From assembly GCA_030528765.1 (NCBI GenBank), contig JAUMYD010000006.1, positions 1 through 26,540 of the forward strand: a stretch of DNA of 26,540 bases, written 5' to 3'. Positions 22,081 to 26,540 of this stretch are shown here, one piece after another (the stretch's first letter is position 1; every line of letters begins with the position of its first letter). Below the pieces are notes generated by a model, which was not told the DNA's origin, searched no databases, and worked only from the letters and a program-made list of their open reading frames with translations. This stretch comes from Bacillota bacterium (GTDB lineage: Bacteria > Bacillota > Dehalobacteriia > UBA4068). Both the position numbers and the translations under genes were made by a program.

Positions 22081-22365
22081 CTACTTCAGCGACGTGGAGC
22101 GCTCGGCTTTACCGGCATGGCCGCGGAAGTAGCGCGTGGGAGCAAACTCCCCGAGCTTATGACCAACCATATCTTCGGTAACATATACAGGAACATGTTT
22201 TTTGCCGTCATGGACAGCGATGGTATGACCCACCATCTGCGGGAATATCGTGGAAGAACGGGACCAGGTCTTAATGACCGCTTTGTCACCGGATTCGTTC
22301 ATGGCCTCGATGCGTTTGAGCAGTCTCTCTTCAATGTACGGGCCTTTTTTTACTGATCTACCCAT
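22081..22365 (-). CDS. rpsS: 30S ribosomal protein S19
   Basis: A 30S head protein next to S13, contacting the A-site finger bridge. In 94 residues: MGRSVKKGPYIEERLLKRIE, KTWSRSSTIFPQMVGHTIAV, and the end GHKLGEFAPTRYFRGHAG. Canonical place after rplB, 22 bases away, and 15 bases before rplV. Confidence 0.98.
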   Translation of the reverse strand: MGRSVKKGPYIEERLLKRIEAMNESGDKAVIKTWSRSSTIFPQMVGHTIAVHDGKKHVPVYVTEDMVGHKLGEFAPTRYFRGHAGKAERSTSLK

Positions 22366-22387
22366 TTAAGGCTTATCCTCCCTTCGC

Positions 22388-23218
22388 TTATTTGCTGTTA
22401 CGGCGTTTGATGATCATGCGGTTAGAAGCCTTCTTGCGATCTCTGGTTTTCGCACCCAGAGCAGGCTTGCCCCAAGGCGTGACCGGGTTGCGGCCCACCG
22501 GGGAACGGCCCTCACCACCACCATGCGGATGGTCAACGGGATTCATAACAACGCCGCGGTTTGCGGGACGGATGCCGAGCCAGCGGCTGCGGCCGGCTTT
22601 ACCGATGTTAATATTTTCCTGATCAATGTTGCCGACCAAGCCGATGGTGGCGCGGCATTTTGCCAGGACCAGTCTCATTTCGCCGGAGGGCAGACGCAGC
22701 GTGGCGTATTTGCCTTCCTTGGCCATGAGCTGGACGGAGGAACCGGCGGAACGAGCCATCTGGCCGCCCAGACCGGGACGAAGCTCAACATTGTGGACAA
22801 CAGTACCTACCGGGATGGAGCTCAGGGGCAGGCAGTTGCCGGTGATGATGTCCACAGACTCGCCGGAGTAGATGGTGTCGCCGACTTTCAGGCCGTAAGG
22901 AGCCAGGATATAGCGTTTTTCACCGTCAGCATAGGTGAGCAGTGCGATATTTGCGGTACGGTTGGGGTCGTATTCAATGGTAGAGACCTTAGCCGGGATG
23001 TTGTCTTTTGTGCGTTTAAAGTCGATGACACGGTACATCTGCTTATGACCGCCGCCCTGATGGCGAGTCGTCATACGACCCTGGTTATTGCGGCCGCCCT
23101 TAGATTTGAGCGGCTGAAGCAGGGACTTTTCCGGAGTGGAGGTAGTGATTTCCTCGAAGGTGGACACGGTCATGCCACGACGACCCGGAGAAGTAGGCTT
23201 ATATTTTTTAATACCCAT
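22388..23218 (-). CDS. rplB: 50S ribosomal protein L2
   Basis: The most conserved 50S protein, near the peptidyl-transferase centre and intersubunit bridge B7b. In 276 residues: MGIKKYKPTSPGRRGMTVS, GRNNQGRMTTRHQGGGHKQ, LRPGLGGQMARSAG, and the signature VMNPVDHPHGGGEGR, including the conserved His near residue 230. Canonical place between rplW and rpsS. Normal length. Confidence 0.98.
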   Translation of the reverse strand: MGIKKYKPTSPGRRGMTVSTFEEITTSTPEKSLLQPLKSKGGRNNQGRMTTRHQGGGHKQMYRVIDFKRTKDNIPAKVSTIEYDPNRTANIALLTYADGEKRYILAPYGLKVGDTIYSGESVDIITGNCLPLSSIPVGTVVHNVELRPGLGGQMARSAGSSVQLMAKEGKYATLRLPSGEMRLVLAKCRATIGLVGNIDQENINIGKAGRSRWLGIRPANRGVVMNPVDHPHGGGEGRSPVGRNPVTPWGKPALGAKTRDRKKASNRMIIKRRNSK

Positions 23219-23242
23219 TAGATGATCCTCCTTTTCCCGGGA

Positions 23243-23533
23243 TTACTGCAAGCTGCTGAAGAGCTCGATCTGTTCGCCCGCAGCCAGCTTCACGATGGCA
23301 CGTTTGGTGTCGGGGCGTTTGCCGCGAAAACGGCCCATGGTGCGCATTTTACCATTCACAATTTTGGTGGTAACGGAGAGCACATGAACATTGAACAGGG
23401 TTTCAACAGCGTGTTTGATTTCAATCTTGTTGGCATTCTTGTCAACGAAGAAGCAGTACTTATTGTCTTCCATCAAAATGAGGGCTTTTTCGGAAACCAT
23501 CGGTTTCACTAAGACGGTATGCGGATCACGCAT
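23243..23533 (-). CDS. rplW: 50S ribosomal protein L23
   Basis: Sits at the exit-tunnel rim and is the docking point for trigger factor, SRP and SecYEG. In 96 residues: VLVKPMVSEKALILMEDNKY, FVDKNANKIEIKHAVETLFNV, and the loop with GRFRGKRPDTKRAIVKL. ATG 23533 shares a base with the rplD stop (TAATG), so the two genes are coupled; a GGAGG site lies inside rplD. Confidence 0.98.
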   Translation of the reverse strand: MRDPHTVLVKPMVSEKALILMEDNKYCFFVDKNANKIEIKHAVETLFNVHVLSVTTKIVNGKMRTMGRFRGKRPDTKRAIVKLAAGEQIELFSSLQ

Positions 23534-24153
23534 TATGCGTACACCTCCTCGAACAGAGCCAAAGCTTCTTTGGTCATAACCAATTTCTGATGATACAGGA
23601 TCTCGTAGGTATTCACGCCGGTATAATCAACCGCACGAACACCGGGGATATTGCGGGCAGAGAGCATAGCCTTTTCGGCTTCCTGGGGCAGAACCACCAG
23701 AGCACTCTGGGCTTTGATGTTTTTCAGGATCCGAGCCATTTCCTTCGTGCTGGGAGCAGTGAAGTTCAGCTCGTCCACGATGACCAGGTCGCCGTCAGCC
23801 AGCTTGCTGGAAAGTGCGGAATAAAGAGCCGCGCGGCGCATTTTTCTGGGCATTACGATGCTGTGGCTGTGGGGGGTGGGACCAAAAGCAACACCACCGC
23901 CACGCCATACCGGGTTGCGGGAGCTGCCGAAGCTGGAACGGCCGGTGCCCTTCTGTCTCCAGGGCTTTTTGCCGCCGCCGGACACATCGCCTCTGGTTTT
24001 CACGCAATGGGTACCTCTACGCTGAGAAGCGAGGTATACGCGCACTGCCTGATGCATGATAGGAACATTGATCTGGCTCATGAAGAGCTCATCGTTCAAC
24101 TCGATTTCGCCAACCGGGCTACCTTCCCGGTTCAACACATCAATCTTAGTCAT
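23533..24153 (-). CDS. rplD: 50S ribosomal protein L4
   Basis: Its extended loop forms part of the exit-tunnel constriction. In E. coli, L4 represses the S10 operon. In 206 residues, the loop is at about 58-92: GGGKKPWRQKGTGRSSFG then SRNPVWRGGGVAFGP, with no insertion visible. The end NTYEILYHQKLVMTKEAL is typical. Lies 21 bases after rplC. Confidence 0.98.
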   Translation of the reverse strand: MTKIDVLNREGSPVGEIELNDELFMSQINVPIMHQAVRVYLASQRRGTHCVKTRGDVSGGGKKPWRQKGTGRSSFGSSRNPVWRGGGVAFGPTPHSHSIVMPRKMRRAALYSALSSKLADGDLVIVDELNFTAPSTKEMARILKNIKAQSALVVLPQEAEKAMLSARNIPGVRAVDYTGVNTYEILYHQKLVMTKEALALFEEVYA

Positions 24154-24174
24154 GCCTGACCTCCTTTCTCTCGG

Positions 24175-24804
24175 TTAACCCTGCTTGCGGGATTCTTTGA
24201 TCAGCAGCATGCTCTTTTTGGCACCGGGAACTGCGCCTTTGACCAGGAGCAGATTCCGTTCTGCGTCAACTCTGACAACTTCCAGGTTCTGGATGGTGAC
24301 ACTCTCACCGCCCAGACGACCGGGGGAATGTTTACCTTTGAACACACGGGCGGGGCCTTTGGCACCGGCGCTGGCCGGACGACGATGGTTTTTGGAACCG
24401 TGCGTCATGGGGCCACGGTGCTGGTTCCAGCGCTTGATGGTGCCGGCGAAGCCTTTACCTTTGCTGGTGCCGGAAATATCCACGGACTCGCCTTCGGTGA
24501 AGATATCAACGCTGATGACGTCGCCGGGGTTGAAGCTGGCAGCGTCTTTTGTGCGGATTTCCCGCAGATAGCGAACGGGTTCGATGCCCGCTTTTTCGCA
24601 ATGGCCTTTGAGAGGCTTGATGACACTAACGGGTTTGGCCACGCCATAACCCATCTGAATCGCATTATAACCATCGGTAGCTTCGGTTTTCACCTGGGCC
24701 ACACGGCAAGGACCGGCTTCGATAACGGTAACCGGAATAATTTTACCTTCCGCACTGAAGACCTGAGTCATCCCCAGTTTGGTGCCGAGTATAGCTTTCG
24801 GCAT
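24175..24804 (-). CDS. rplC: 50S ribosomal protein L3
   Basis: An assembly initiator with a long loop reaching to the peptidyl-transferase centre. In 209 residues: MPKAILGTKLGMTQVF, then the central loop FAGTIKRWNQHRGPMTHGS, HRRPASAGAKGPARVFKGK, and ERNLLLVKGAVPGAKKSMLL. ATG 24804 follows GAGGTG by six bases; the open frame extends upstream without a good site. Confidence 0.98.
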   Translation of the reverse strand: MPKAILGTKLGMTQVFSAEGKIIPVTVIEAGPCRVAQVKTEATDGYNAIQMGYGVAKPVSVIKPLKGHCEKAGIEPVRYLREIRTKDAASFNPGDVISVDIFTEGESVDISGTSKGKGFAGTIKRWNQHRGPMTHGSKNHRRPASAGAKGPARVFKGKHSPGRLGGESVTIQNLEVVRVDAERNLLLVKGAVPGAKKSMLLIKESRKQG

Positions 24805-24842
24805 TTCGTACACCTCACTTTCTAATATTAAGAACAAACGCC

Positions 24843-25151
24843 TTAGAGTTTAATCTCGATGTCTACGCCAGCCGGTAAATCTAAGCGCATCAAAGAATCC
24901 ATGGTTTTGGGGCTGGGCTCGATAATATCGATGAGGCGTTTGTGGGTTCTCATCTCAAATTGCTCACGGCTGTCTTTGTTGACATGGGGCGAACGAAGAA
25001 TAGTATAGATGTTTTTCTCCGTCGGCAGCGGAATCGGGCCAGCAATCTGCGCCCCCGTTCTCTTAGCAGTTTCGACGATTTTGTCCGCAGAAGCGTCCAG
25101 CAGCCGATGATCATAAGCCTTCAGTCTGATTCTAATTTTCTGTTGAGCCAT
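24843..25151 (-). CDS. rpsJ: 30S ribosomal protein S10 (NusE)
   Basis: A 30S head protein that, as NusE, also pairs with NusB in rRNA antitermination and links transcription to translation through NusG. In 102 residues: MAQQKIRIRLKAYDHRLLD, ETAKRTGAQIAGPIPLPT, and THKRLIDIIEPSPKTMDSLMRL-type end (given in two overlapping parts here). AGGAGT precedes ATG 25151. A 162-base spacer separates it from tuf and carries a strong hairpin. Confidence 0.98.
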   Translation of the reverse strand: MAQQKIRIRLKAYDHRLLDASADKIVETAKRTGAQIAGPIPLPTEKNIYTILRSPHVNKDSREQFEMRTHKRLIDIIEPSPKTMDSLMRLDLPAGVDIEIKL

Positions 25152-25261
25152 TTTTTTACTCCTTTCGCTCGAATTTTTTCGAACTCGCTCCGCGTGAATT
25201 ACCTCCGCCCCGCGTGGGCAGAGCAACCTCCCGCATCACAGCTCTTTCTATTCTCACCGCA

Positions 25262-25287
25262 AGCATGGCTCAAAAAAGAGCCATGCT
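25262..25287 (-). other. Perfect 10-bp hairpin in the tuf-rpsJ spacer
   Basis: AGCATGGCTC and GAGCCATGCT form a perfect 10-bp stem around six T (in the minus-strand transcript), 26 bases past the tuf stop. No U-run follows the stem on the minus strand. It could be a processing or stabilising element or a factor-dependent stop. The rest of the 162-base spacer holds a second, smaller AT-rich stem close to the rpsJ ribosome site, but no clear promoter. Confidence 0.7.
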
Positions 25288-25313
25288 CACGGTCGAACAC
25301 CTTGTTTTGTTGA

Positions 25314-26516
<1,203 letters not shown>

Positions 26517-26540
26517 TGGGGTTTTCCTCCTAAGATTGAT

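Overview
This window is a conserved housekeeping region of a Gram-positive, spore-forming-lineage bacterium, most likely a member of class Clostridia near the Peptococcaceae. The basis is gene order, a cwlD sporulation amidase, a ylxY-type deacetylase, a KOW protein beside infA, zinc-type S4, S14 and L36, and a cysteine-rich insert in EF-Tu that I recall from Peptococcaceae-type clostridia. Base composition is moderately GC-rich by eye. Species cannot be named from this sequence alone.

Left block (1-4590, all minus strand, read right to left): ylxY-like polysaccharide deacetylase, secreted D-Ala-D-Ala carboxypeptidase, M16 zinc peptidase, dut, ymxH/ylmC PRC-barrel protein, and the 5' two-thirds or more of dapB, which runs off the left edge. 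This resembles the block that follows pnp in Bacillus and Clostridia; pnp itself is not in the window. The genes are tightly spaced, and the carboxypeptidase start overlaps the deacetylase end.

Middle (4591-5723): cwlD is the only plus-strand gene. It diverges from the deacetylase and converges on rpsI. A strong intrinsic terminator closes the rpsI transcript.

Right block (5724-26540, all minus strand, read right to left): tuf, then the full S10-spc-alpha gene string from rpsJ to rplQ, then ecfA1-ecfA2-ecfT-truA, then rplM-rpsI from its own consensus sigma-A promoter. The order is canonical, except that map (methionine aminopeptidase) is missing between adk and the KOW gene. An intrinsic terminator sits between rplQ and ecfA1, so the ECF and truA genes are probably expressed at a lower level by read-through.

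The genes build the ribosome, the translocon (SecY), RNA polymerase alpha, adenylate balance (Adk), initiation (IF-1), elongation (EF-Tu), tRNA modification (TruA), the energising module for vitamin uptake (EcfA1/A2/T), and envelope or spore peptidoglycan (CwlD, deacetylase, carboxypeptidase, and DapB for diaminopimelate). No tRNA, rRNA, CRISPR, transposon or phage gene was seen, and no gene-free stretch exceeds 300 bases. I found no convincing new multi-gene system. The most interesting points are residue substitutions at key positions (EcfA1 switch His to Asn; DapB His-His to His-Asn), the loss of map, the EF-Tu cysteine insert, and several strong hairpins without U-tracts between operon genes.
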